NCBI GenBank assembly: GCA_947179485.1
Contig: OX359245.1
Coordinates: forward strand, 46,239,067 to 46,303,066
Origin: Allacma fusca
Taxonomy: Eukaryota; Arthropoda; Collembola; Symphypleona; Sminthuridae
Length of the DNA: 64,000 bases
Direction of reading: 5' to 3'
The position numbers and the translations under genes were made by a program. Shown piece by piece: positions 46,949-58,008 of this stretch; within the stretch, counting starts at the first letter, position 1, and every line of letters begins with the position of its first letter. The notes below the pieces were generated by a model. It had not been told where the DNA came from. It did not search any database and saw only the letters and a list, made by a program, of their open reading frames with translations.

Positions 46949-47185
46949 TAGTTTTAAAGGTTTTTAGCGAATCTAGCTCGTCTGCGCAGAGACTAGACTC
47001 TTTAAAACAGTTATGTGAATTTGTGGATGTGGCTTTACTTACTTCCAGCACTGGATAGATTCCTTTCTAATAGGTCAGCTTCGAAGTCATATTTTCTTTT
47101 GAAGAAACAAAGTGACTGCCCTGTTGTTATTCGCAAGGTTATACATATGTCATAACAGCAATCAAGATGCTGCGAAAGTAGAATT

Positions 47186-47296
47186 ATGCGAACGAAAATT
47201 ACGGTCGCCAAAATTATGTGTTTCAGAAATTCCAGGAAGAAAATCCATCAATTGTTTCTGCTAATTTCAATAAATTATCAATGGATGTTTAAGGCT
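47186..47296. repeat. 111-bp direct repeat inside the inner hAT, copy 2
   Basis: Same sequence as 46838-46948. The near-identity shows the duplication is younger than the element's decay. Confidence 0.85.
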
Positions 47297-48120
47297 CGCC
47301 CATTTTAATGTCGGAGTGTTATGATTGTACTTCTACGGAAGTTTACGCCATAATGAAATTTCTTCTGCAAAGTTGTGTAAACCGATACAACGATAAATTT
47401 TACGGCATTAGCGCTAATGCAATTCTGAAAACTTAAAAAACACAAAAAGCGCTTTGAACAGGAAGCTTTGGATTTTTTGAAATCATTGCAGACCTATTTT
47501 AGCTGACATTTTGATTTCAGTGGTACTAATTTTTTGAAATGGAACTACTAAATTTGAAATCAAAGGAATTCTTAGTATCCTTGGCTTATTTACTAAATAT
47601 TGCCGTTGCACTCGGTAACTCGGTATTAAATTAAACTAGGACCAGCTATACAATGAATTTTGCTTACTTCGTCAAACTTGAGTTTTTGATTGTGATCGGG
47701 GATCGTGAGAGTTTTTTAAGAAATATCAATGTCCGGAAATACTCAAGCTTGTATCGTTCGTGATATTAATTCCTGTTAGCAACGATTTTGCAGAAAGTAA
47801 TTTTAGCCTAGTGAAGAAAGTTTGGACAGCCGAGAGAAACTTAATGTCAACAAAACTTGTGAAGGCAGAGCTTCAAGTCAGGCTTAATGTGCACTTTTCA
47901 TGTTTGTAATTGGTTTTTTTAACAAACCGGAGAACAAAATGTAATTAGATGCCAAACAGGCTGAAAAATACAATTAGGAATCGTGCAAACGTAAACAAAA
48001 TTTAAAATTATTTTGTCCCGGAATGTCGTTTCAAAAACCTGGGAACCCTAGGTTTGAATATACATTTTTATATTCGTGAACACAACACCAATATGATCTA
48101 TCTCTAAATTGCATGACGTC

Positions 48121-48211
48121 GGCTAAATTCTAAAAGGTACCATTTTCATTTGCGAACCCGTTTAAAAAGCATAGGTTGTGAAATGAAAATGGTACTTTTT
48201 CGAATTTAGCC
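48121..48211. repeat. Imperfect hairpin, 29-bp arms
   Basis: 48121-48149 (GGCTAAATTCTAAAAGGTAC...) and 48183-48211 are inverted copies with about three mismatches around a 33-base loop, inside the outer hAT. Probably a small foldback structure. Confidence 0.75.
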
Positions 48212-49689
48212 AACGATATTTTATAGTTGTAGTCTTAAAAACTTGCACGATGGTTTTTGACTATTCAGACGAAATAGTTATGTACATGCAAGTCGGTATC
48301 ATACATTTAATAACGCATATTTGTCACATTTTGGATGAAATCGTATGAAATAAAACGCGCAATATTTGTAAGCATATTTATATGATTTATTAACTTGAAA
48401 TAGCTTGGTTTTCTTAGATTGATCGTTTACTAGAAAGCCCAAAGTCAATACCGCTTTCAAAACACCGGAGATTTGAGAGTAGTTATCTAATCAGTCATTT
48501 AGCGAAAAATCGTGCTTTAGTCAAAGTTCAAAGTCAGCTATAAAAATATAGCTAAATGCCACTTAAATATACAATAAATGGCTTGAACTAATTGGCTCGC
48601 TAATGACAGATAAAGCGAATTGAACTGAACGACTGAAAAGTATATAATGAACTGAATTGAACTTTTAAAAAATACTACAAGGGTTAACTGAACGTAACGA
48701 CTGGAAAGTACGCAGTGAATTGAACTGATATACGATGGGCTTTGGACAAGGGGAACTGAACTTAACTGAACGGCACGAAAATTTTGGGGATGCGAATGGA
48801 ACTGAATTTGAACTTTGGACCAAAACTGCAAGTATGCTTATGTGATTGAGATAAGCCTGATAGTTTTTTCGAAAAAAATTCAGAAATTTCGGAAAAACTC
48901 AAAATTTGTCTTACAGTACTTGGACAGCGGCAGCTGACCCCACCTTATGCGAATCCTCAAATTATCGCGTAGGAAGTTGCTTTTAAAGGAGAAGTGTCCA
49001 GATGTGTGTACGTGCCCAGGTTTGTTCCCTAATATAGCAACCTATATGCTTCAACCCATACCTCAAAAAGTGACTTTCTCGGATAGCTCGTGAACCAATC
49101 GTCTACTTGGAATGTTAAAGGCTTAAAGCCAATGGGAATGTTAGGCGAATGTCCATGAATTTTTGCAATCGCATAGCCCTTAAGATTTTGCATTCTATTG
49201 CAAAAATAAACAAAAACTGACACCAAATTCGTATTTTCTGCATATTCGTGTAATTAAATTACTAAAATCTTAAACTTAATACTATGCAGCTAAGTAGGCG
49301 TATCTGCATAATATATGCTGCAATCTAAGCAAGCCACAATAATTTCCTCAAGATGACAGTGTCGGTCGGGATACACAACTGATATTGAACAACTAATATA
49401 CCTAGCCATTATAGGTTATGAAAGACATCCAGGGATTAAGGGATGTTTTAGTTTAATACTGTTCATGATTGAAATAAACAATTTGTTTTCCTGTGTTGTT
49501 AACATTACTGAACGTGAATATCATTTTTTCCCTTAGCATTGGGCACGATTGTAATCTGTGCTTTTGAGTCAAAAAGTTGGAAATACATTAATAGCCGAAA
49601 AAGCTAAAACAGAAGTTGCTTTTGAGCCCTCAAAAATTAAAAACAAGTATTCTGGTTGGGTTCAATATCAAGGAATCAATATTCTATCA

Positions 49690-49960
49690 CTGATTCGTTA
49701 CAATTTCTTTCCTGATGTAGCTTTTAAAAATGCAACATATAATTATCCATGTGTAAAAACTGGAGATGGTAAATACAGTCTCAAACGATCATTGCTTTGC
49801 CCTTGACCTTTATTAATAGTCATTACAAAACTCACTCTGCTAGGAAACTACCTTCTTTTGAGTGTAAATGGAATGTCAGGGTCAGACGGAATCAAATCAA
49901 TTTGTGGTATGAACACTATAACACCTTGAGCACAAGATTTTTAATTTAACCGATCAAAGC
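49690..49960 (-). pseudogene. Helitron helicase C-terminal region, remnant 2
   Basis: The minus strand reads V-F-I-P-Q-I-D-L-I-P-S-D-P-D, then F-T-L-K-R-R-Q-F-P and F-V-M-T-I-N-K-G-Q-G-Q, the conserved C-terminal helicase motifs of Helitron Rep/Hel proteins. Next come Y-L-P-S-P-V-F-T-H-G, a TAA at 49743-49745 in place of the usual Gln, and L-Y-V-A. A further stop lies upstream. It is clearly inactive. Confidence 0.82.
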
Positions 49961-49969
49961 CAAATTCAT

Positions 49970-50258
49970 GAAAAAAAATTAATATTGCTTGTGTAAATGA
50001 TAATGGTTATTGCTTATGTGATTAAAATCGGGCCGATAGTTTATTCGAAAAAAAATGAAATTTCGAACTTCAAATCAAATAATAACAGTTATCTCCAAAA
50101 CCACGGAATCGATTTCAATGAAATTGTTTGTGAATATTGCTTATGTACTTCATAGTGATTAATGCTTATGTGGTGATAGTTTTTTCGAAAAAAATCATAA
50201 ATTTCAAAAAAACTCAAAATTTTTCCTGCTTTGACGGCGGCAGCTGAGGCCACCCTAC
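49970..50258. mobile_element. Right part of a TAGGGTGGCGTCAGC element
   Basis: Two internal units and the end GCTGAGGCCACCCTA. The left end is missing. It lies upstream of peptide unit 4. Confidence 0.55.
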
Positions 50259-51060
50259 GCAAAGCCTCAAATTATCGCGTAGCGATGATTTTTGTTCTAC
50301 ACATTACATAATTGAGTATCTCCGACAACATTAACCACATTCTACGTTTATACATGCATGAGATACATACAAGTAGATATATCCATGCATGTATAAGATA
50401 TATTTCATATCTGAAATTTTACCCCATACCATCTGTAATTTGCCTAACGTAGCATTGACGGATGAACGGCCAAATATTTATAAAACGAATAAAATATTGA
50501 AGAAAGGAAAGAATACTTCATGGGTAATTTCCCCAAATATTTTTACTACTTTTAAAGATTATTTCATAAGGTCCCAGCATATTAGACATATCTGGAATTA
50601 TCTGGTTTTGTAGCCACTCTGCAACGGTCGTGTTTATCTGGAATTTCATTTGCCATGTCCATTCTTCCATCGCACCATACATTGATTCCCACCATTCACA
50701 ATCATTCGCATGGTCTTATGCACATTCTGATGTTTTAGGGGCGAAGCGATAGTAGCGCTGATCACAGATGATTTTTATTACATTGGAGATTTTTAACTCA
50801 ATAAAGACCCATACGCTTTTCTGAAAAACTCAATCTGGAATTTGTTGCATTTGGACTATCAGTATGAACATTAATCTGTTAGTAATTTAACTTGAGAAGT
50901 CAGGAAATGAGTATTGTTTTAAATTCCATTACATATTCAATCCCAATAAGTTAATAAAATTTAATTATTTAATTTTTATCAAGGGCTCAGATTTGCGAGA
51001 ATTTACAATTTGACAATTTATTTTCTTTAAAATAAAAGTGATAATTTACGGGGAACCTCC

Positions 51061-51183
51061 TCACGGAATGCTTTTGACGAAGGAGTCCACGTAGTATTGA
51101 TCTGGAGCAGCGGCATGTCCAGGAAGAAGTTTGTAATCGTCTGATGTAATGTGCCTTTCGGGAAGCGCATTTACTATAATAGG
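51061..51183 (-). other. Conserved downstream frame of peptide unit 4 (longest version)
   Basis: Reads A-L-P-E-R-H-I-T-S-D-D-Y-K-L-L-P-G and continues through D-Q-Y-Y-V-D-S-F-V-K-S-I-P to TGA 51061-51063, while in copies 1 and 3 a TAA comes earlier. A potential acceptor (CTATTATAG) precedes it. Confidence 0.42.
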
Positions 51184-51201
51184 TAGAAGGTTTCATGACA
51201 T

Positions 51202-51419
51202 CTAATAGGGAATTGGTCCAGAAATGCCTTTTCCTTGTATTTCAATTCCTTTCCCATGTAGCTCCCTGTCCCCTAAGACCTGGAAATTCCCAATAGCACA
51301 ATGTACCTTAGCACATGGAAATACAATATAAAATTTTAATACCAATGTTATTTTTAAGTTGAAAATTTTACCTGCAAAACGCAGAGGCCGACAGCAACGA
51401 GAATAGCAAAGATTTTCAT
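51202..51419 (-). CDS. Small secreted peptide, copy 4
   Basis: Exon 1 51419-51372 (leader M-K-I-F-A-I-L-V-A-V-G-L-C-V-L-Q), intron 51371-51307 (65 bp, GTAAAA...CTAAG), exon 2 51306-51202. The product has 50 residues. Signal peptidase could cut after V-H-C, leaving about 31 residues rich in Gly and Lys with G-K-G-I-E-I-Q-G-K-G. TATA box at 51506-51516. Its next neighbour on the same strand is the intact chemoreceptor gene. Possible roles (defence peptide, signalling peptide) are guesses; nothing in the sequence decides. Confidence 0.66.
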
Positions 51420-51505
51420 GTTGGTTCAAGGCTTTTGGAACTTGTGATTGTACTGGATCTTCAAGTAAAATTGTCTTTTGAATGCTATACTTGAGTCAGT
51501 GGGCT

Positions 51506-51516
51506 TCATTTATATA
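51506..51516 (-). promoter_or_regulatory. TATA box of peptide copy 4
   Basis: TATATAAATGA on the minus strand, about 90 bp upstream of the ATG. The stretch between TATA box and ATG is strongly conserved among the four copies. Confidence 0.6.
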
Positions 51517-52042
51517 CGAATGGAGGAACAATAACTCGGAAGAGATTATGCTTTGTTTCTCCAAAAGAAAACAGGATATTGTTATGATTTCCTAATTAAC
51601 AGAATGAGATGGTAATCGTTCCATTGAAAAACTATTCCTGAGCATTGTGCAGCATACAGGGTGAGCTGTGGAGCCCTTTGTACTGCGGTAATTTATTTCC
51701 ATTCAAATCTGCAAACAGGGACCTTTTCTAAAGCTCCCTGGAAAAATCACAAAATTTCCTACAAGGTCCTGTCAAACAATTTGGAAAAAAAAAGCTTTAG
51801 GTTTGGAAAACAAATTTGTAATGGTAAAATCTTCAAAACATCCAAACTTTCCTTTTGGATGTTGACCATTGTGACCCCAATTTCTGACGGAGGTCAATGG
51901 CCCAAATTTTAACAAATTTGGAAATGAATTCCCTTGAAAATGGGGGAATCAAGAACGTAGTGCTGATCACATGATTTTTACGCACGTGGGTTGTGTCTGT
52001 TTCACAGAAACCGCCATTCTCACCCTACCTACAACCTCAACC

Positions 52043-52531
52043 TAGTGTTTCTGTTCGGTATCGGGAATTCCCGAGGTTCCGGTTCGTTTCCGGTACGGTT
52101 TCGGGTCAACGTTTTAAAGAACCGTTACATTTCGGTCCGGTTTCGGGTCATCGGTTTATGAACCGTCAAATTTCGGGACGGTTTCGGGTACAAAAATCAA
52201 AACCGAAAGTTGTCGGGAATGGTTTGTTAAAGCTGCCGTTTTGGATGAAAACGCGAAACTTGCATTTGATCAGCATTTGTCAACTATCATTTGAAAAGGC
52301 GACACAATTTTGGCTTCCATAAAAATGAATCATATACATTTTCTGTCTGTTCGGAAAGGAACCGGAACCGGTTCCGGAACCGCTTTTATTTTCCGGATCG
52401 GTTCCGGGAAGCCAAAAATGTCCCGGACTCGAAAATATCGGTTCCGGTTTTGGGAACAGAATTGGGATTTTTTTCGGTTCGGGAAAACGAGTCGGGTCGA
52501 GTCCATGTTTTGGTACCGTTCAGAAACACTA
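52043..52531. mobile_element. hAT-like MITE
   Basis: Terminal repeats TAGTGTTTCTGTTCGGTA and, at the right (complement), TAGTGTTTCTGAACGGTA. The 8-bp flanks CCTCAACC and CCTCGACC differ at one base. The interior is filled with GGTTCCGG and TTTCGGG motifs. The paralogous segment at about 44110-44200 lacks it, so that region is close to an empty site. Confidence 0.8.
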
Positions 52532-53253
52532 CCTCGACCACATCCAAGACCAAATTTCCAGTGGCGTTAAACTCCGCTGGATTCTTAACTAAAGTATTTA
52601 AGTTAATCAGAATTCCAGGAGTGTATGAATAATTACTGTGGACGCAATCCTCATTGCTACAGTGATAATTTATATATTCTGCATAGCCCATGAAATTATG
52701 TATCGTAATTAAATAAATAAATATTTTTCTAAATACTGTTCTCAACCAAAACAACAATTTAATTGCCGAAACAAATTATACCATAATTGTTGGAAAATGC
52801 AGAGTATGAGTCTCTCCTCCTTTCACGTAAGGGGCAGGTTCATGTATAAAGTTGACTTCGTCGGGTTTAATGACATGAGAGATTTTTCTGAAATTGAATC
52901 ACACGTTGCCCCAGGATTGCACTTGCAAAATAATCACCCGTCTTTGTTCATGTGAGTTTAATCGACAAAATGACTTCCTTCACAGGAAATCATAGACAAA
53001 TTTGCATTTCTTCATCGGTTAAATTCTCCTAATTCAGACTTTTTTAAGATGTTCGGTTAAAACTATATACTGTGCTTATGAACTGACTACTTTTAAATAT
53101 ATACGGGTAATTACCTATAAAATATTCCATGAAATCAAGTCTGTGAATACTTAAATTGCCTCCAATAATTCTGACAGGGTTCAAGCTCGTACTCCAACTG
53201 ATGGCAAAGATTATGCCTAACCTGACATTTTCGACTGAATGATGTAAATGACA

Positions 53254-55500
53254 TTAATATAAAATCAAGAGATTTGCTGAATTAACTAAAACAATTTGAA
53301 TTATCGTAAGAACCATTTGCTTATCAGCATAGTACATTGACCCGAACTGGAATCTTAGCAGCGGCAAAGATTTTAAAATTTTACGATCCAAATTCCCTCG
53401 TTTGGAAACTTGTTCCAAAAGATGCATTGATGCGACGTGAAACTCACCAAGCTTGCTCAGTAGTAGAGGCAAGATAATCATGCTCATTGACGCACTTACT
53501 CCCATCATATAAGAAATAATACCATCCAGGCGGATGACTCCGTAGATTCCATAAATGGCCATGGTAATTAGCTGCATTTTAGCGATGTAAAGGATCAAAG
53601 ACACGGACGATGTAGCTTCTCCGAAGAGTAAGCGTAGTGCTCTGTAAATCTTGAATATGTTGGCCGGATATTTTAAGGTTGCTTTCGTAAACGATGCAGT
53701 TCTGGCACTATGCATAACAAACGTGAATAAAATGGTAGACCTAGAAAAATCTTTCACATTAAAAATTCACTTTTAAAATTTGAAGAACTTACGATGACTC
53801 CGATATGACTACCAACATTGGAAACAAGAACAAGCCTACATAACAACCCAGAAACATCACGACTGATGCGTAACTATATGTATAATATGCTTGAAAAATT
53901 GTTCCGACAATTCGGGCCTCCCAGCTATACGGATCAGAAAACAGGGATGAAAGCTGCTCAGGAGATGACGGCCGGAAAATGCATAGCATCGGGAAGAAAA
54001 TTATGTTAAAAATCCAGCAAGTATGAACTGTCTTCAGAAGCTGCTCACAAGTTTTGATCTCCTTTGGCTTGATCCAGAACTTTTCGCTGAAGTTGTCTGT
54101 ATTCATCGGAACCGAAAAAACGTTCCTTTTAAATAAAAGTTAGACTCAAATATGTTTTTGCAATGGAAAATCCCCGGAGCTTTCCTATATGCTAGGATAT
54201 AGGCCAATGCTATGGAAATATTCCCGAAACATTTAAAATATCTCTTCATTAAATTAAATGCAACGGTTGTGATGGCGAATAATTTTAATATAAGCGATCA
54301 CGGTGGCTGTCCAGTTTGTTTAAGAAGTCAAAGAAATTTGATGGTTTAAAAGCAGAGCTATGCAAAATACGTTGACGTCGATGAAAACATGCAATACAAA
54401 ATACCTGAAGTAAAATATAAAAAATACAAAATAGGAACACTGTTTTAAATCCAAAATAGTTTTTTTAAGCATCCGCCTAATTCTCACTTGTTTCGGTTTC
54501 AAGAACATAAACATCCTTAACAAGAAACCTTTTAAGAACTTCATCATATAGCGTATCACTTCAAAGACTGCTTATTACGCAGGCGTAACATACTTCAACT
54601 GGCAGCTATTAGGCAGTAGGAAATTGCATTTTAAGTTGTAAAAAAAATTTTTGAAAAATCTGTAGTAATATGAAAATTAAATTTAGTAGATTTTTGGGTA
54701 TCGTAAAACATAGCCTGAATATTATTTAAATAAAAAGGGTTCATTCCAAAGTAATTTATTCTATTACTAAAATGAAACATCTTTTCACAGATATTGCGGA
54801 TTATACGCGCTACATACACTTCCAAAGTCTTAATCATGTTGGTAAAACGTATTTTGAGGCAAATATTTTTTTTCAAATACTTTTCACGACATTGCATGTC
54901 ATTGAAAGCAAGCAAGCATTTGAAAATATTGCATAGCTCGGCTTAAAAGAAACGCTCCATATTTGCATGCGTTCTTTTCTCCGTACTTTAAAAAGGGAGT
55001 CTCAAATTCAGTTTAAAAAATATTACAAAAATAATCAGGATATCAGAAAATTCAGGGAATGTAAATTAGATTGCACAGGATTAATTTCCCAGCCGTTAAC
55101 AGTGTGTGTTTGAATCTCTGATTCTGAAATTACCTTCAAAATATTTGAAAAAAGCAGTGTATTTGGAAATGAATGACGGAATAAGAAATTTAATTTTAAT
55201 CAACAATGCTTGATTTAATGCTGGAACGGAATAGAAAAAAACCACAAACTGTGAGTACATCCGTTCCTCTGGAGTTGTTGCGTTGTTCAAATACGTTTCA
55301 ATGGCTCGGAAAGAAATAAAAACCGTGTAAATAAACATTACGAGGATTTGGAAATACCAGACGAATATTCTTTTTTTCGATGGAGAAAATTTTGGGAGGT
55401 TGTCTTGTTTGTTCCAAATGAATGGTAATATTCCCAATACTTCGCACCTTCGAGTATAATGTTTTAACAAGGCGTGCAAATAAGGAGACAAGAGAATCAT
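53254..55500 (-). CDS. Seven-helix chemoreceptor-like protein, three exons (intact copy)
   Basis: Exons 55500-55134, 54096-53793 and 53740-53254. Introns 55133-54097 (GTAATT...ATACAG, phase 1) and 53792-53741 (GTAAGT...TTCTAG, phase 2). Lengths 367+304+487 give exactly 386 codons, that is 385 residues. Hydrophobic segments are near residues 46-66, 82-101, 145-163, 192-220, 268-291, 297-317 and 365-384, so seven membrane spans. Recognisable blocks are F-R-P-S-S-P-E-Q, D-P-Y-S-W-E-A and F-Q-F-G-S-M-Y-Y. Length and intron phases equal those of the plus-strand gene at 899-2487. Probably a gustatory- or odorant-type receptor of the plasma membrane; ligand unknown. It is the only intact member of the minus-strand array. 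Confidence 0.72.
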
Positions 55501-57570
55501 TTTGTGTTTTGTGAAACTTTATCTTATTCGTTCAACTTTTGCCAATCCGTAATGTGAGACAATCCGTACAATTTTTTAGTGTCTGGAAAGTATGGATTGC
55601 AGAAAAGTTCGATTATTGATTGGAAAGGCAACAACCAAACACGTTGCCCATTGAATGAATGCAAATTTACTTGTCTATAAAAGTGTTATTTATTAGCTAC
55701 TGCTATAAGCATTGGTTTGTGTATGTTACCAAATTCGAACGTGTTTACTATTGATAAGGTCCAAACCATTGGTTGCGCATACATACATGCTTTAAATGCT
55801 AAAATATTTGATTGTTGGTAAATTAATAGGAGTTTGTTTGCTGATGGCTAGTGCTGGGAACGTTCCTGTCTTTTACAGTGTTTCCAAATGTATCCAAATG
55901 GTCTCGGACCCGGAACACAGTCCGGCGGATTTCCTGGATGGTCCGGTTATATTTTGGACCCAGTATTATTGTTGGCAAGTACATATTAAAGCAAAATATC
56001 ATGTAAAATACTTGTTCCTTCCTAACTTCACTAATTGGCATGATGACGTATTCAAACTCCTTTGGTTGAAGTTTCTAGAAAGTGGAACTTTCGTATAATT
56101 ACATCTAGAGTATAATCCTTCCGTCTGTCTGTTCGCTTTTCCATGCATTAGCAAAATCTTTCGATTCATATATCTCGTGAATGTAACACCGCAGCTGTAA
56201 ACACGAGGTGATACATATTGAATTTAAATACACATTTGGTTGCATACTTTCCCCAAGTTTTAGCCTACAGATAGGCTTTAAGGATTTCATCACTGCCACT
56301 TATATATGCAGGTAATCAGAGATTCACTTTCCTATATACACAAGTCAAGGTTTGCAAAAGTCATTGCAGTCACGGTATTTTTATGCTCTCGAGTATCCTT
56401 TTCAAAGCCATCGTTGAGGAAACACTACTTCGAATCAAGCTTATAATTCGGTTTGATCTGTCTGGTCCTCATACAAAAACCGTTTTAATGGTATGGTCCA
56501 AAATACAGACAGACACACAAAGAGATTACCTAGTCTGGCAGATATTTGGAACTTACAATTCATAACGGCTCGAACCGAAATTTTAATCGGAGCCGACACA
56601 GTCCTAACACTATACTTCTAGAAAACAATTTTATCAAGAAAGATCCTTAACACCGCTGTTATGAAATAAAAGAGATTGTTGTATATTCGAAATGGGGATA
56701 ATTAAGGCATTATTCCAAATTTTTATGTCGATGATTGGCAAAAATCGTTTTAAGCCTAGAGTACGTATTAAAGTAAAGTCGTCTACCAACAGATACTATC
56801 ATGAGTTATTATACAAAATATGTTTCACAAGTCCCTGGAAAATCCGATTAGCAATTATGTTTTTATCCAGCATGTTACAAGTTAGCTATTGTTAGCTAGC
56901 TTTAATTTAGCATGATATTCTTAGGTCATAACTTGGGGTTTCAGGACTGAGATCAGCACCCAAATATGTTCCATTCCAAAATTTGGACAGTGCCTTGAAT
57001 AATTATTACGTCGGTGCGTTAAAAGTACTTTTTTTAGACTTTTTATCCGTCTTATTCATTTAAACTTCTATTCTAGTGTCCTTTGGGTCACCTCGATTAA
57101 TTTAATTGTCAGAAAGTTTAATCTAATCTGTCTTCCAAACGATTTATTGTGTTGGAAAGTTACTATTCCGCTAGATTTTATTTTGTCGTTTTGTTTTAAT
57201 TCGTTTCACCTCATTTCACTTGTTTTATTTGGTACAATTCTCCCATAAATAATCTGCCCAAATCAATGTGCACAAATCTATAGATATAATATTTATTATA
57301 ATGGCGTTGATTCATCCCTTATGAACGTTTAATTGAATATGTATGTAAACAAAACAGCCATCAAGTGCTCTTCTGGAATACCCCTCCTACCATTTACCCT
57401 TCAATCGGTGTTCAAATTGAGAAGTAATTATGCTATTAGCTCTAACTTATATTAAATTACTTCTGTAAAATTGAAATATACATAGATATTTCTTAACCAA
57501 TCAGCTGCTAAAGTTTTGAGAAAATACAAAGATTTTCCAGCTACGCTAATGAATTACAATATGAAGCAGG
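55501..57570. other. Upstream region of receptor gene, no supported gene
   Basis: 55560-55740 and 56640-56880 match the flank of pseudogene C (37600-37800 and 37870-38110). 55770-56640 is extra sequence in this unit. A 100-codon frame at 55796-56098 (+) has a hydrophobic N terminus but no recognisable domain and no homologous copy in the other units. Confidence 0.45.
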
Positions 57571-57981
57571 TCATACACAACCTATGACACTAAGAAAAAA
57601 TAAAAGCGCTTTACAGTTCTTAAAACACTGTTCCTCCAACGTTGAGAATACTTTTGCAGGTTTAAATTCTCTGTTAATTCGGTCATTAAACAAAGCAGAT
57701 GGGTAGATTGTCTTGTCTAGATTTGATGAGTAGATGATCTGTTCACAGTTGTGAAACGCAGCTTGCCAGTATACCAATTGCACGAAATCGAAAAACATAC
57801 TGGAGTTATCCTTTGTATTAAATCGTATATTAATGGCAGTGTGAGAGAGCAACAAATATTGAAATATTAGAATAAACATTTTGGGAGCGACAGTTAGTGC
57901 CTCCATTGTAAACTTACAACTGGATCTGTAGTGTGAATGATGGGACTGGTTTTTTACGGAAATGTTCCGTTTTTCAATCAA
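57571..57981 (-). CDS. Hypothetical secreted or membrane protein (possible exon)
   Basis: The minus-strand frame has an internal Met near 57906 followed by a hydrophobic stretch (M-F-I-L-I-F-Q-Y-L-L-L) that could be a signal peptide. The following about 90 residues contain several Cys, including C-F-K-N-C, and end in another hydrophobic stretch. Not recognised; it could be the first exon of a receptor-type gene or a chance frame. No partner exon was identified. Confidence 0.3.
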   Translation of the reverse strand: MIEKRNISVKNQSHHSHYRSSCKFTMEALTVAPKMFILIFQYLLLSHTAINIRFNTKDNSSMFFDFVQLVYWQAAFHNCEQIIYSSNLDKTIYPSALFNDRINREFKPAKVFSTLEEQCFKNCKALLFFLSVIGCV

Positions 57982-58008
57982 ATATTCAACGAACCTTGAA
58001 AATTATTG

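Larger units (their letters stand above)
46309..48050 (+). mobile_element. Inner hAT element with decayed transposase
   Basis: Perfect 12-bp terminal repeats TAGGGTTCCCAG and CTGGGAACCCTA, and a perfect 8-bp target duplication GGTTTGAA (46301-46308 and 48051-48058). Subterminal areas are rich in CCCGGGA-type motifs. Near 47770-47880 the plus strand encodes I-P-V-S-N-D-F-A-E-S-N-F-S followed by K-L-V-K-A-E-L-Q, the C-terminal dimerisation block of hAT transposases. The rest is broken by stops. Confidence 0.88.
46085..48834. mobile_element. Outer hAT-like element with GAACTGAAC-rich ends
   Basis: Terminal motif TACTTGCAGT at the left and its complement ACTGCAAGTA at the right. It is flanked by TGCTTATG on both sides (46077-46084 and 48835-48842), an 8-bp duplication as in hAT elements. 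Both subterminal areas (46100-46300 and 48590-48830) are crowded with GAACTGAAC motifs. No transposase is left. Confidence 0.65.
45790..48947. mobile_element. Inverted-repeat element (TAGGGTGGCGTCAGC family) carrying nested hATs
   Basis: Left TAGGGTGGCGTCAGC and right GCTGACCCCACCTTA are the same termini as in the 387-bp copy at 27262-27648. The extra length is the two nested hAT elements. The flanking internal units (GCTTATGTGATTGAGATAAG) are continuous once the insertions are set aside. Confidence 0.6.

Noticed and set aside
49558..49806. 82-codon plus-strand frame
   Set aside because: Antisense to the Helitron helicase remnant, whose minus-strand motifs are clear.
55796..56098. 100-codon plus-strand frame with hydrophobic start
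   Set aside because: No similar frame in the paralogous segments, no domain, no promoter; probably chance.
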